64,000 bases of DNA from Lathyrus oleraceus (GCF_024323335.1 NC_066581.1:439804281-439868280), one strand, 5' to 3'; counted from the stretch's first letter, positions 11,613 to 24,300 are shown. Notes: generated by a model not told the origin, from the letters alone. Translations and numbers: made by a program.

Positions 11613-14600
11613 TGTAAGACCCCAATTTTGACCCTAAGATCCCTCATGCTATCTCATCATATGCATTGGCTTTGGGATCACACCTTGGCATCCTGCTTAC
11701 CCCTCATTCATTGGGTTTGCATTGGGAGAGGTCACCAAGCACATTTGTTTGTATTATACTTTATGTTTCATTATTTACTAACCAAAATACCAAAAATATG
11801 TCTACGTATAGCTTTACTTCTTTTGTAGGTAGTGTATGCATTCACCCATGCTCCATTAAGCTCATACTTAGGGTTTGAGACCCTCAATGCAAGGAGATCA
11901 ATCAAGATATGGTTCACATTGGCTCTAGACATCATATATGTGTCCTCATGATCTTAATTTATCATTTTTATCAAGAAATCATCAAGAGTTTGAAGCTTGT
12001 TTGCCTTAGAAGCCTTAATTGATCTGGGTATCTTGTATGACTTCCTCAATAAGTTTCTTTAAAATTTGATCAAATATTTCAAGGGATACTTCATATCACA
12101 TCATCTTATGTATATATGATCCTCCATGAGTCCAAAATATCAAGATAACTTCAAGTTTGCAAGTTGGTTCAAGGTGGTTGACCAGAGGAAGTCAACTGGT
12201 GAAAACAGGGGTTCACTACACCTTATCTCCTATAAGTTTAGTCATATAAAAATAATTCCAAGATAAGAGTTACTCCTTATGACATTCCAAGCAACTTTCA
12301 TGTTTAAGTCAATAACTATGTTTGCTTGGAAAGTCATTTTTTATGGTGAAAGATTATAGGTCATTTTGTCATAACCCTACTTAGGAGGTTAACTTCCAAG
12401 AACCATAACTTGCTCAATTTTTATGAGATGAAGTCCATTAATGTTTAATGATCAAATTAAAGGTGTCCTATACAACTTTTATTCTTTGAATAAATTCAAA
12501 TTCAACTTTCAAATGCATCTTCCAAGAGGAAATATTATAGGTCACTTTGGGCCATTACCATTGAACAAGAGATTTTCCTCAACTTCTAAAATGCACAACT
12601 CCTTTATGCAAATCCAAATAAGGTCAAATTTTTGACCAAATTAAAGAGGTTTGAAATATCTACAACTTTTATGAAGTAACTTTTTCCATTTGAAGCCCAT
12701 AGTAAAAGTTATTCAAGTTGGAAGAAGTGAACATTTGGCTTGGTACATAGAAACATTTCATTTATGTTTGATTTTCAAAACTTCCACCTCAAAATTCATC
12801 ATGATCCAAGCTTAAAATGGAAAATTGTTTAACATGAAAGTTGTTCCCCTTGATCTTACGTTTCTAAAAAGTTCAAGATCATCTCATTTGGCTAATAATT
12901 AGATGACTTGCGCATGGCTTCTCTTCAAGGCTCCATTTGGATGAATCTCATGTTCATATTCCAATTTCCATTGCATGATTACATGACACACTTTCAGCAT
13001 TGCACATGATGAAATTTGGACCTGATTACATCATTTCATGGGCCTATCACATGCCCATGCATCCATGCAAGTGAAGTTTGTTATATTTGGCATTTTGATG
13101 GAAGAGTGTAAAAACCAATTGCATAGCCTATAAATAAGACCCCTCATGCTCAGAATTATGGACACCTTGCCCAAGCTTTAAACCTGCAATCCTAACCCTC
13201 ACCATTAGAGGACAAACTTGAAGGTTTTCAATTGAAAATCGAGTTTCAATTTCACTTCAGGTTTGAAGTTGAAACTCCAAGAATCCAAGCCTTTCCTTGA
13301 TCCAATTCAACTCCTACAAGCTTATGAAGTCAAGTCAAGGCCAATTGGAAGCGAGATCAAGCAAGATTCAAGCTGCCTCGAAGGTGAATTTTCAGAAACT
13401 TCATCTCTTAGATTCTCTCTCAATTCTTCACCATTCTCTTTGATTTTTGGTTGGCTGAAGTCTTACCAATGTAGGCAACAAGATTAAGTTGTTTTGAGGT
13501 CAAATTGAAGCAACTCAGTTCATGATCCTCAAAATTCAAATCCCTGTATCTTTTTATATACTTGGAATTGGAGAAAATTGAGGTCAGGTTCGAGATCCTG
13601 AGCATTTTCTCTTCGAAATAGTGTCCTTGTTTTTCATTTTCCATTGAGATGAAGTTGGACCAGTCCGGTGGAGGTCACCGAAGAAGATGACTGGAGCACT
13701 AGCTCTGGTGGTGTGTTGGCACACCTCCTGGCCATCTGATCATGTTGGAACGTTTTAATCCTGACCTTTGGTTTGAATTACCACACGTACATCACTTTGA
13801 CATGTGCCCACCAATGAAAGTGCGCGTGTGGCCATCAGAACAACCACCTCAATTAATGAGGGAGATCTGATGGCCCGTGTTTTTTCTAATTTCTTTTTAT
13901 TTTATGAATTTTCATTTAATCCTTTTATTTTGTTTAATTCATATTAATTTCATTTTTAATCCAAAAAATATGGGACTTTCACCAAAAATCTTTAAATATT
14001 TTTCTATTTCATATTCTGAATTAAAATTATTTTTTAGATCAATTTTGATATTTTTCATGAATTAAATGTTTTTGTGTACATTTTTAATTATTTAAAAATA
14101 CTTCTGACTTTTCAAAAATAGTTAATTTTTTGTCTAAGGTCCTTTGACCTTGTTTGAGATAGGATAAATCCATTGGCCATTTATTTGGTGCTTTGAAGGG
14201 ATTTTAGGTTTTGACCAAATTAAAATGTATTTAATTCACTTTTAACTGGATTTTTAATTAATTAGATGCTTAAATATATTATTGAGCCATTTTTATGGTC
14301 TTGTGATGTTTGACTTTCTGTTTGGGCCTTGGTCAAGGTTGATTTGACTTTTATTGGATAAAAACCATTGGATTTAGGGGATTGATGAAATGTACATTTC
14401 ATGTCCCAAAATGAATGAATGGTTTTGATTTGATAAAATCCTCCATTGGTCAATTGGTGTTTCTATCTACCCCTCCCTCTTCATCTTCATCCCTATTATT
14501 TCCCATTCTCTCATTTGACCAATGAAATCTCTAATGTCTTAAGGCGAATTGGTTTATCAATGATCTTGGGTCAGATGAACAAATACAAGTATGACTGAGA

Positions 14601-14700
14601 TAGGTCCATCCCTCTTGAATTTTTCTTTTAGTGTGTGGTATGTTTTAGGAGTTTGGTTCTTCATACCAAATCTCTAACATGCATTAACACCTAAATTTTT
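11613..14700 (+). repeat. 3' LTR of Ogre/Tat element B, truncated
   Basis: It starts TGTAAGACCCC after the polypurine tract at 11599-11612 and aligns with LTR A over about 3.1 kb. It then breaks off around 14700 (uncertain by about 40 bases), where minus-strand gag of element D begins, so the last 1.5 kb of the LTR are missing. A TATA-like box is kept at 13128. Confidence 0.75.
13128..13138 (+). promoter_or_regulatory. TATA-like box in LTR B
   Basis: The sequence ctataaataag is at the position homologous to the box in LTR A. Confidence 0.5.
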
Positions 14701-16224
14701 AGTGTGTGTTTGTGATTTGATATAAATGGAAAATGAGTGAATACGACATGATTTATTGTTGATTGGAAAGACTTGAGGAGCAAATGAGAACATCTTGGAG
14801 TCAAGAAGAGTCTGTACCTTGCTCTTGAGCACCTTACAATCTTCACTTGAACGCCCATATGCCCCAACATGGAAGTTACGTTGGGTGTTGGCGTCAAAGC
14901 CTGGTGAATGGAGGAAGAACTGGACTTAATTCCTTTGGCACTATCAATCCACCTTTGATCAAATAAGGTAGTGCTTGATTGTATAGCATTGGAAGAGGAT
15001 TTATACGCTTCTCTGGCTTTCTTGGCCTCAGTCGGGCGTGTTGACGCTACTGATGTGGAGTGTGTTGTTGTTGGTATGGCTAATGATATGGAATATGTTG
15101 TTGATACTGAGGAGGTCCTTGATTTGTAGAATATTGACCATGTGGAGAGAATGGTGTTTGATATGGAGCTTGTGGAGTTCCCCATACTGCATTAGTTTCA
15201 TACTCCTCTTTATTTTGGGAATCACTAAGGGATTCAGTCTCAATGCTCTGGCTATTTGAGGTGCCTTGAATTCTTCCACTTTTGAGGCCGCTCTTGATGC
15301 ATTCTCCAATTGACACCGAACGAGAAAAGTCAGATAACGCACTACCTACCATCCTTTCGAAGCACGGGATCTACAAGGTATTTCTGAATAAGTAAGTCAA
15401 TTCTTTCTCTAAGAGAGGTGGTTGATCACAAGCCTCCAACTCTCTCCATCTTTGGGCATACCCTTTGAAGGATTTATTGCTCTCCTGAGATAGGCCTCAT
15501 AATTGCATGCGATCGGGAGCCATGTACATATTGTATTTGTACTACTTCAATAGGTGTTAGCTAGGTCCAATAATGACTGAATATGGCTCCTTTATAACTT
15601 CATGTACCAACTGAATGATGCCCCACTCAAACTTTCTTGAAAATAGTGAATCATTAGCTTATCATTGTGAGCATAAGCGGTCATCTTTTGGTAAAACATC
15701 ACAAAATGGTGCTTTAAACAGCTACCCCCCTTGTACTTTTCAAAATCTAGTGTCTTGAACTTAGGAGGTATAACCAGGAGAAGTACCAAACATATGTTTA
15801 AAGCATTCAAATCAAAAGTATCTCGTTATTCTATGGCTTTAAGTTCTTTCTTCAGCACGCGACATCTTTCAGTAATCTCATCATCTCATGGTCGTTCAAT
15901 ATTCACCACCGGGACCACCCCTTGGGAATTTGGTGCAAAGAATGCAAGACTATGATACTCAGTAATATCGTGAGATGAGGAATACACATCTTGGACGATG
16001 TGACGCTCTTGTACATTCGAGTTCTCGACTGGGATTCCTACATGTTGAGGTTGATCATGATTGTTTATTTGAGGTGAAATGACATTCTCAGTGACTGCAA
16101 TATATTGAACGTTGTCCTCTCTCTTAGATAAAACTATCATGGCCTTCACAAATTGGTCCAACAGGTTTTTCATTAAGTCAACATATGCTTTTAAGGCTAA
16201 CCGGTTCTTCTCCCCTGGGTCCAT
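14700..16224 (-). pseudogene. Ogre/Tat gag (element D), decayed
   Basis: The minus strand carries a recognisable but shattered gag, the capsid-nucleocapsid precursor that packages element RNA. The clearest block is at 15810-15592: IPPKFKTLDFEKYKGGSC followed by MIHYFQESLSGASFSWYM, which matches the gag of element C (IPPKFKVPSFEKYQ). The N-terminal part is at 16224-15886. The P/Q-rich region is split over two frames at about 15352-15028. A zinc-knuckle remnant (SSEDCKVLKSKVQTLLDSK) lies near 14850-14790. Several stops and frameshifts separate these blocks. Downstream on the minus strand the element is cut at about 14700, so nothing after gag survives. The start codon is uncertain. Confidence 0.8.
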
Positions 16225-17030
16225 AGCCTTTCGAGGGTTGCTTCAAGTCGGATATGAGTGTCGGGAAATTAGCGATTGGTTATGGAAAAAAGGTAAGGAT
16301 AAGTTTTTTGTATTTTGGAAAATGATATGCAATGCATGATGATGAATGCAAATGCAATGATATGTGAATGAATGCAATGCAATATTTAGGATCACATGTA
16401 CATCGTGTTCTCAGGTTATTCAGAGTGATGGATAAATAACCGGTATTTATGATTAAAAGAACACCAAGGGTAGGCTCTATGATTTGTAGGTTCCCAGAGC
16501 CATGGATCCTTCTTAGGAATATAATCGATGTAACGACTAAAAGTTAGACAGTCATATTTCCAAGAGAATGTACTCCGGGTGAGGTCTTCGTATCGACTCA
16601 ACGAGTCCTAAGTCTCGTAGGCCCATACTACTCAACCGTCGACTCCAATGTTCTAAAAAGGTCCTCAGAATCACGGATCGAGGTTGCAAATATTACCGCA
16701 AGAACGACTAATCATCAGACAATAATACTTTCAAGGGATCTCATCTGGGTGGGGTTCTCATATCAACCCAACGAGTCCGGTATCTCACATCCTAATACTA
16801 CACAACCACCATCTTAATCCTATGATTTTTCTCAGACTCGGGTATAGTGGCTATCTCACAAAGTATCCATAATCACAAATCTCCAATAATGTCATGAGAA
16901 CGAACAACAAATTATAGATAGAAACAACATAATAAGATAAAGAAAAGATAGAAGAAAACAAGTCAACAAAGCTAACGTTCATCGCAAATCGAACAAAATT
17001 GGGCTTGACTCTCTCTTGCTTAGAGAAATT
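16225..17030 (-). mobile_element. 5' UTR of element D with two tandem repeat units
   Basis: This leader lies between the PBS (17031-17048) and gag. It contains two diverged direct copies of about 185 bases, near 16480-16640 and 16660-16810. They share wording such as 'cccaacgagtccggta' and 'ctcaacgagtccta', with the string gtagtatggg on the minus strand. The same repeat occurs three times in the 5' UTR of element C at 42778-43215, so this is a conserved leader structure. No extra ORF before gag is visible. Confidence 0.65.
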
Positions 17031-17048
17031 TCCCCAACAAAGTCGCCA
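17031..17048 (-). other. Primer binding site of element D
   Basis: On the minus strand TGGCGACTTTGTTGGGGA begins two bases after the LTR end. The matching site of element C (42531-42548) is TGGCGACTCTGCTGGGGA with the same two-base spacer. Such a site pairs with the 3' end of a tRNA ending GUCGCCA. A tRNA-Arg primer is usual for Ogre elements. Confidence 0.75.
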
Positions 17049-17775
17049 GTTGTCGCATCTCAAAAAATACGATCCTTCACGAAGTCACGGAAAAAAAAGA
17101 TTCAAAAAAATTCGCCACCGAACTTTGTTTATTCCAAAAGATAAAAGGGAAAATATAGATAAAAAAATTTAAAATAAAAAGAAAATGGTCATCACAACCA
17201 TATTCGACTTCAGGAGTCGATTACTCAAGGGGAATGTATTAGCACTCGTCACGTTCGTTGTACTCAAAGAGAACCTTTTAGTCAAATTTGTGACTGAATG
17301 TTAGATTATGTTAATTTATTTCTTTGAATGATAAAAAGTGTAAAAGAAAAATAAAGGGGGTCGCAAAAAGGTTTTTATTAGAATGCTTGACGAGATTGCG
17401 GGTCTCGCTCCTACGTATTATTTGGCACAATGAGGAATTCAAAGCTTCTTATTTTGGGGAAGACAAAAGATATTTGGTGTTTTTTTATAGTGCTTAACGA
17501 GACATTGAATCTCCCTCCTAAGTATCTCCAAGTGCGATGGAGAACTCAAAGCTACAAAGTTCTTGGTAGAAAATGAGTGTTGGTTGATTGATTTTAGTGG
17601 ACGTGTGTTTAGGTCGCATTCTAACTGTTAAACATTGGCTTACATAATCGCAAATGGGAGACTTAGAGTTAGTTTATTTTGTGGTAGAAAGGATCCTGTT
17701 TGATCGTGTTCTAGTAGTTTAAACATTTAGTTATATGCTCGCGCATAAGAGGCGTAAACGCTTGTTGTATATTCG

Positions 17776-17893
17776 TTAGAAAGGACTAAATAGTGTCAAT
17801 TTGTTAAAAGGTTTTCAATTGCATTAGAAAGGACTAAATAGTGTCAATTTGTCAAAAGGTTTTCAATTGCATGGGGGGGGGGGGGGGGGGGGG
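17776..17893. repeat. 48-bp tandem duplication followed by a 21-base poly-G run
   Basis: A 48-base unit starting ttagaaaggactaaa occurs twice head to tail (17776-17823 and 17824-17871) with a single T/C difference. The second copy runs into 21 consecutive G residues (17873-17893). The length of such a run may be affected by sequencing error. Confidence 0.8.
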
Positions 17894-18116
17894 CGAGAAA
17901 AACAATTGATTGGTTGAGTATGTTTTAATGAACAAGTATTTAGATCGCATTCTAACGGTTAAACATGGGCTTGCATACTCACGGTGGAGACTTAAGCGAT
18001 AGTTTGTATACACATTAGAAAGGATTAAACAATGTTCTTGTGAAAATAAGTTGTTGATCACACGGGGGCGAAAAGTTAGGTTTAATATGTTTGAGTATGT
18101 TTTAGGTAGAAGACGA

Positions 18117-18450
18117 GTATTCAAACAGGGATCTCTACAACAGTGTTCAAATAATCGGAAACTGAGGAAGATCTAAACCCAATCAATTATTTTTCTTCTA
18201 AATTATTATGAAAAATGTGTGGCGAATTAAGTCAAGGTTCATTAACGAAAGACAGTTATTCACATATGGAGCTCTACAGTAGTGTCCAAATAATCGGAGA
18301 CAGAGGAAGGTCTAAACCCAATCATTCTCTTTCCTTCTATGAGAGAACTAACTTAATCCAAAAAAAAATTAATACGAAATATGAACACTCAGACATAGAG
18401 CTCTACAACATTGCCCAAATAATCGGGAAGGAAGAAGGTCTACACCCATC
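18117..18450. repeat. Three spaced repeats inside LTR D
   Basis: A unit of about 70 bases containing gctctaca, ccaaataatcgg and aggtctaaaccca recurs at 18117-18185, 18257-18324 and 18381-18450. The spacing is about 125-140 bases, and the copies differ from one another. Confidence 0.65.
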
Positions 18451-20472
18451 CTTCTTTTTCATCCAAGTTGTTGTGAAAATAAGTTTGAAAGGTTTTGATT
18501 GTGAAAGTGATTTTGAAATGGTCTATGGTTTGATTCGAGAAAATGGCTCGACATTGGATCGAGTTTTTACTATTTCTTCTTCTTTTGAAAGGTGATTGGT
18601 TTTAATCTTGAGTTAGCAAGTAAGTAAGATAACCAAACAATCAAAAGGAAAGCAATAGTTATGCAATCAATACAAATCGGGGTAAGGGATACATTTTGCC
18701 GAATGGGGGTGAAATAAAGATAGGAAATGGAAATAAAATAAATACAAAGAGATCCAAAAGATGGGAGATGGTAGCGTACACATAAGATGCACAACACATA
18801 TTCATCATAATTAAATCGAAAGAAGTAAAGCAAAAGTAAAGTGTGCACTAATCAAGATCATAATGCGCGGATGCAAATCAATGTCACATAATGCAAATAC
18901 ATGCAAAGCTATTGAAGATAGAGTTCAAGTTTGATTTAAGCGTAACGATATTGGATCATTGTATGTTATCATGAATCAAATGGATTGCAAACGTGAAATG
19001 TATCATTGCAAAATGAAGCAAAATGAGAAAGAACTCGAAATGCTCAATAATGAAATCGTAAAGTGAGGCTTAACATACACAAAGGTAAAGCAAACAGTAT
19101 CAAACCAAAATGATGTAAACCTCACAATCAACATTAAAATAAGTGTGTCATAAAGAAATGCATGCAACACTACACATGATGTGCTCAAATCCGGTTTGTG
19201 CATATTGACACCAAAAGTAGAATGTCGTATGTAAGCCTCAATCATATCAATGTATCAAAAGAGAATCCAATGGCATAACAACATATAAATATCAAATCCG
19301 CGGATTCAATCCTATTTTAAATGAAATGAAATAAGCAGCAACCAATAACATATATTCTTTCAATATTTTCAGCAAATGTTACAATATTACAACAACTCAA
19401 ACTTAACTGAAATCGAAGAAGAAACAACCAAGCAAAAACATAAACCAAAACCTAACAACTATCAAAAATGCGAAAACAAAATGCACAGTAATCAAACAAA
19501 TTCAGAACATAATGGAGAGTAAACATAAAACTAGCTGATATTGACACGAATGCATAACTGTTGAGTTGTGATTGATGTTGTTGCAAGTTGCATAATTGTC
19601 GGGTTGGTGTGTTGCAAACCATTTTGTGTTTGTTGTTGAAAATGGAGACGTGAATTAATGGTGGGTTATGACATAAAGAAATGGGAATTTTCGGCACGAG
19701 GTGTATTAAATACATACGAAAATATAGAGGCAAAAGCTTATGTGATGATAGCACCAAAAACAGATAAGGTGAATATATCAATCTAACCAAGGATATCCAC
19801 AAGAACATAGTCAAGTTGATATGCTCATTTCTTAATAACAGAAACTACTGTCACATCTCGAAAAAACGTGAGGCACTCGCACGCTCGCGAAAAATATGTT
19901 CAAACAGATTCGTCACTGAACATTATTTATTCCAACAAAGGAAAGGGAAAATATCGATAAAAGTCACGAAAAACAAAAAGAAAATGGTCGTCGTAACCAA
20001 ATTTGGGTTCAGGTGTTGGTTATGCAAGGGAAAGGTATCAACACTCCTCACATCTGTTATACTCAACGAGCACCACTTAGTTAGATTTGAGATAAAGTGT
20101 TAGCTAATGTTAATCATTATCTTCTACTTACTGAGTGAGAAAAAGAAAGAAAGGAAAGACTTAGGGTTTTTAAATATTAATGTGTCTGACAAGATTTCGC
20201 AACCCTACTCCTACGTATCTTCAGGTGCTATGAAGAACTCAAGGCATACATAGTTCTTCCCAAAGAGAACTACTGGTGGATTGCTTTTAAAGAGAGTGAT
20301 GCTTGGATCATATTTGAGCGATTAAACCATTACTTGATGCTCTCTCTTGGAGGTTGAAGTCTTTGTTTGTTTCACATCAAAATAGATGTTGCATACTATT
20401 TTCTTAAAATGTTTTTGGGGTCACACAAGGGTGGAAAACAATTTTGGTTAGTTGTGTGCTTTGTTGGATGAT

Positions 20473-20831
20473 GATTACTCGAATGGCCGAGTAAGGCTAC
20501 TCGTATCCAAGTACTCAAGAAGAGGAATAGAAAGCTCTAGACCATCTCTCTTTTCACCCTTAATTGTGAAAGGATTTTAATGAAAGCTTAATGTATTTTA
20601 GATGGACGACAAATACTCTAATGACCGAGTAATGCTACTTGTATCCAAGTACTCGGGGAAGGGGATAGAAGGCTCAAGACCACCTCCTTTTTTGTCCAAG
20701 TTTGTTAGAAAAATGAGTTTAAGTTAAGGTTTGATTATGAAAAGAGTTTGGATGTGGCGGGGGTGTAATGTTTTCTTAACAAGTGACATTTGCTCGAATG
20801 GCCGAGTAAGGCTACTCGTATCCAAGTAATT
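20473..20831. repeat. Three spaced copies of an ACTCG...CGAGT motif in the solo LTR
   Basis: The unit gaatggccgagtaaggctac followed by tcgtatccaagtactc occurs at 20473-20516, 20610-20654 (diverged) and 20785-20831. In the first copy ACTCG and CGAGT are inverted around the six bases AATGGC and could form a hairpin. Confidence 0.65.
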
Positions 20832-21499
20832 GAGGAGAGGAATCAAATACTCTAAATCATATCCCTTTTCACCTTTAATGAAATGGTGTATAACCGTGAT
20901 TAAGTGTTTTGAATTTGATTAGAAAAAATGCACTCGATGTTTAATCGAGGTTTTTATCATTTGCGTTTGAAATGAAAGACATGAATTATGAAATTGGTTT
21001 CAAAATGGTTTTGAATAGGAATGAGATGGAATTGGCTTGGTTTGAAAATGATTGTGAAATGATAGTGAAAATAGTCGATCAATTTTTTATTAACAAAATT
21101 AATTGACTAAAAATCGATTAAATAGATTAATAAAGTTAATTAAGATTAATTATCAAAATTATTTGATTAAGTCAAATAATCAAGTTAATTAAAATTGATT
21201 ATTTAATTTAAACGACATAAAATTTTCGAATCCACGAATGACAATCCTGCCTTATCGCAATGAAATAACATAATAGAACCATATCATTGTTTATTATATC
21301 ACCAATTATGCTATGCTACGAGTCTCCACACAAAAGTTCAACGAAACTGAAAAAAATAAGATTAATTGCTATAGTGGGTTGCACCAAAATATGAATCAAT
21401 GCTAAAAAACATATAGTTCTATTTGATCAATACTTCAAACCTGTATTTTTTTTATAAAAAAAAATAAACATAATATATATAATATTTAACCATTAACCC

Positions 21500-21890
21500 C
21501 AACCAACAATTACATTACTATAACAAAAAATATCTAAATAATAGTAGAAAACATTCTATAAACCAATCAATGCTAACAACATCAGTGGATAATAAATTAT
21601 AATTTTAAGATCTCAATAAAGCAAAAATTATATTATTATAACAAAACAAATCTAATTAACAGTAGAACACATACTACTAACTAATCAGTGCTAACAATAT
21701 AAGTTGATAATAAAAAGTAAATGAGTTGTAATTTCAATATCTCAATACAACTGCAACTATCTTACTAAAACAAAACAAATCTCTATAATATTAGAACACA
21801 TACTACTAACTAATTAATCCCAATAATATCAGTTGATAATAAAAAGAAAATGACTTGGAATTTCAAGATTTCAATATAACAGCAACTCAC
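21500..21890. repeat. Three tandem A-rich repeats of about 120 bp in the solo LTR
   Basis: Units anchored by taacaaaacaaatct and ctaactaat recur near 21521, 21639 and 21763, giving a period of about 118-125 bases. They are A/T-rich and non-coding. Confidence 0.6.
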
Positions 21891-24015
21891 AACTTAATAT
21901 GCACAAATAGTATCAAAAATTAAATGCCAAGAATGAAATAATACGAAATCAAATCGAAAACTAAATGCGACAAACAAACTTAGATTCTAACATCAACACA
22001 GAAACCACAATCCAGAATGTTAAAAGCGATCGCCGGTGGATCTAAAACTCGGAATTGAATCACAACATAATCGGAAACTAAGTCAAGTTAGCAAACAAAC
22101 GTAAATCGACAAACATAACCAAATTGAAATGATACACAACTCAAACAGAATGAAATTCGAACCAAAAAACTACCAAACACTACGCGAGTGAAATCATCAA
22201 CGGAAGATGCAAGTTGTTGCTGTTGTTTTGAAATCTCCTTCATTGTCAAGCCTGAATCTCTTCCTGATAAAACCCGACTGAGTTGATTTAGATGATACTT
22301 GATGCCTTTATGTTACTAACTGTGGCAGTGAAATCGTGTTGCTTTAACACGTGCGGTCATATGAAGCATGATCGTTGTGTTATGTGTGTCTAAGGTTGGT
22401 TGGACATGGTGTTGGTTCATGTATGACGGATCGGGGTAGATTTCACTGTGTGGTTGTGTTGCGTTCAGATTTTGTATTTCTTTTAGTGGTGAGCTTGGAA
22501 AACGGATGTTAAGTTGGGTTACTCGATGGTGATGGTTTATATTTATGGAGAAAATAGTGGACCAGAGGAGTATGTTATAGTGCACATCGGTGATGGGAGG
22601 TTTGATAAACATTGTAGTTTACGTTACGGTGGTTGAGGTGTGTACCGATGATGTTTTTTGAAGTGTGGATTGATGGGTTTAAATCGTGTGAAGTGGAGGC
22701 GGAGATGTCATGATGATGATGGTGGCGTGGCAGAGCAAAGAGAAGAGGAAGATGGAGTGTGTCACGGTTGTTTATGTGAAGGAATAAAGATGCAGTGAGA
22801 TTTTGGATTTTTTGTGATGAGTTGAAGGCATCAGTTTCAAGAGAGAGGTCTATGTGTTTAGTTTTAAGAGAAAAAGATACAGTGTCCTTTGCTTGCTGAT
22901 GGGAATCAAATATATGAAGGAGATTTCATGTCAGTAAAGTTATGTTATCTTATCAACCAAAAAGTCAAAATTAATTTTGTTTGCAAGCTCATCTGAACAC
23001 TAATGAGGAGGAGATAATTTGTTTTCTTAATTTTATTTTTTTAAAAAGCTTGATTTCTAAAAAAAATAAAACCAAAGTCTAAAATAAATAAAAACTAATA
23101 GAAGAAAAATAAAATAAAATTTATAAATATAATTGATTCTAATTAATCTCACTAATTAAAATGGCTAAAAAAATAAAAATAATTGGATAAAAAATAAATA
23201 AAACTTGGACGTAAAAGTGCCCGAAAAAATAAACTGAACGCGCCAAAATTATAAGTGTGAAACAAACTTCTTGAAAACATATAGATTTTGATCAAATTTT
23301 AAAATAAAAACCGACCGATTAAAAGGCTCAAGCTGGTTAAAATGCTAGCGAAAAAGTAGTCAAAAAATTAAAATAAGTACACCGGGTTAAACTACGTGAA
23401 TCGTAGATTAAGAACATTGATGTCTGATAGCTCAATTTAAAATTTCGCCCGCTAATTTGATGTACAGTTGAGAAACGATTCGACCGATCTGTCTGTAGAT
23501 TCAAAAAATTATTTTGAGTGATATTTTAAGTGTTAGCGAAACAAAAATGCATATTGTGACAAATATAGAATGCAAACATCTCGGGAATGCACTAAATTGC
23601 TGACTGAATAAACATGAATGGTCAATTAGGTGCAAATGAATCGCTCTTGGACCATTTTCTTCTAATTCTCAAACACAAATAAAACCCTACAAAGATTCAG
23701 ATGACGCTAATACTCTTGATTGTCATCCTCTGAACCTCTGAAAACACGTTGGAACTGCAATAACGATGCACTGAGATCGAGAAATCAAGTCTTTCAACCT
23801 CTCAATCAACAAATGACTGAATGAATGTTATCAAGACCAAATGAAATACCAGAACTCCTGACTTTTCACCTAAACCCTGATAAATGCTTTTAATTGATGA
23901 AATACATGATAAAATGGATCAATTTATGCTATGTTGATGCAGGTTAAAAACTTAGGGTAAAATTTAGGGTACGACAACTACCTCCAAGGAAAACTCATAT
24001 TTTGCTATATTGACT

Positions 24016-24300
24016 TTAAAGTTGTAACCTAGTCCATATACAAATCTTGATACCACTATGTGAACCAATAATCTTATATCCCTGCTTTAACAAATTTGCT
24101 ATAATAGCAAGAGTCACCATTTCTTTCTCTCCATTCAACTTCCCATTACTTTCTTTCACTGTTGCGACATACTTCCTCAAAGGAGCTTTACCAACAATCT
24201 CATACTCCGTCTCTTCCTCCTCATCGTATTTGTCTTCATCCGACCTAAAAATAACATATTTTGCATCCCCGTTCTCTACATCAACAATAACAACATGGTG
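24016..24300 (-). pseudogene. Captured fragment resembling TYW1 (tRNA 4-demethylwybutosine synthase)
   Basis: On the minus strand a 94-codon open stretch ends in KQGYKIIGSHSGIKICIWTR, then LQL and a stop at 24016-24018. The block GYKIIGSHSG-KIC-WT is the conserved segment between the flavodoxin-like and radical-SAM halves of TYW1, an ER/cytosolic iron-sulphur enzyme of wybutosine synthesis in tRNA-Phe. Upstream is an acidic linker (DEDKYDEEE) and VGKAPLRK, as in plant TYW1. A usually basic residue in the CRW motif is isoleucine here. No start codon, flavodoxin domain or radical-SAM cysteines are present. It lies inside LTR D in the LTR's sense, so it looks like a gene piece picked up by the retroelement. 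The match is from memory of the family, not a search. Confidence 0.65.

Larger units (their letters stand above)
19849..23976 (-). mobile_element. Solo LTR of the D family with perfect 5-bp target duplication
   Basis: It is bounded on the plus strand by TGTCACATCTCG at the left and ...GGGTACGACA at the right. It is flanked on both sides by ACTAC (19844-19848 and 23977-23981). On the minus strand it therefore reads TGTCGTACCC...GATGTGACA, a complete LTR of 4128 bases with no internal region. A solo LTR arises when the two LTRs of one insertion recombine. It sits inside LTR D, a member of the same family. The minus-strand frame at 22316-22612 has no known domain. Confidence 0.9.

Noticed and set aside
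18215..18595. 126-codon plus-strand frame
   Set aside because: It runs across the three-copy LTR repeat of element D, against the element's own strand, and has no protein motif.
19452..19814. 120-codon minus-strand frame
   Set aside because: It is LTR D sequence beside the solo LTR, of low complexity and with no known domain.
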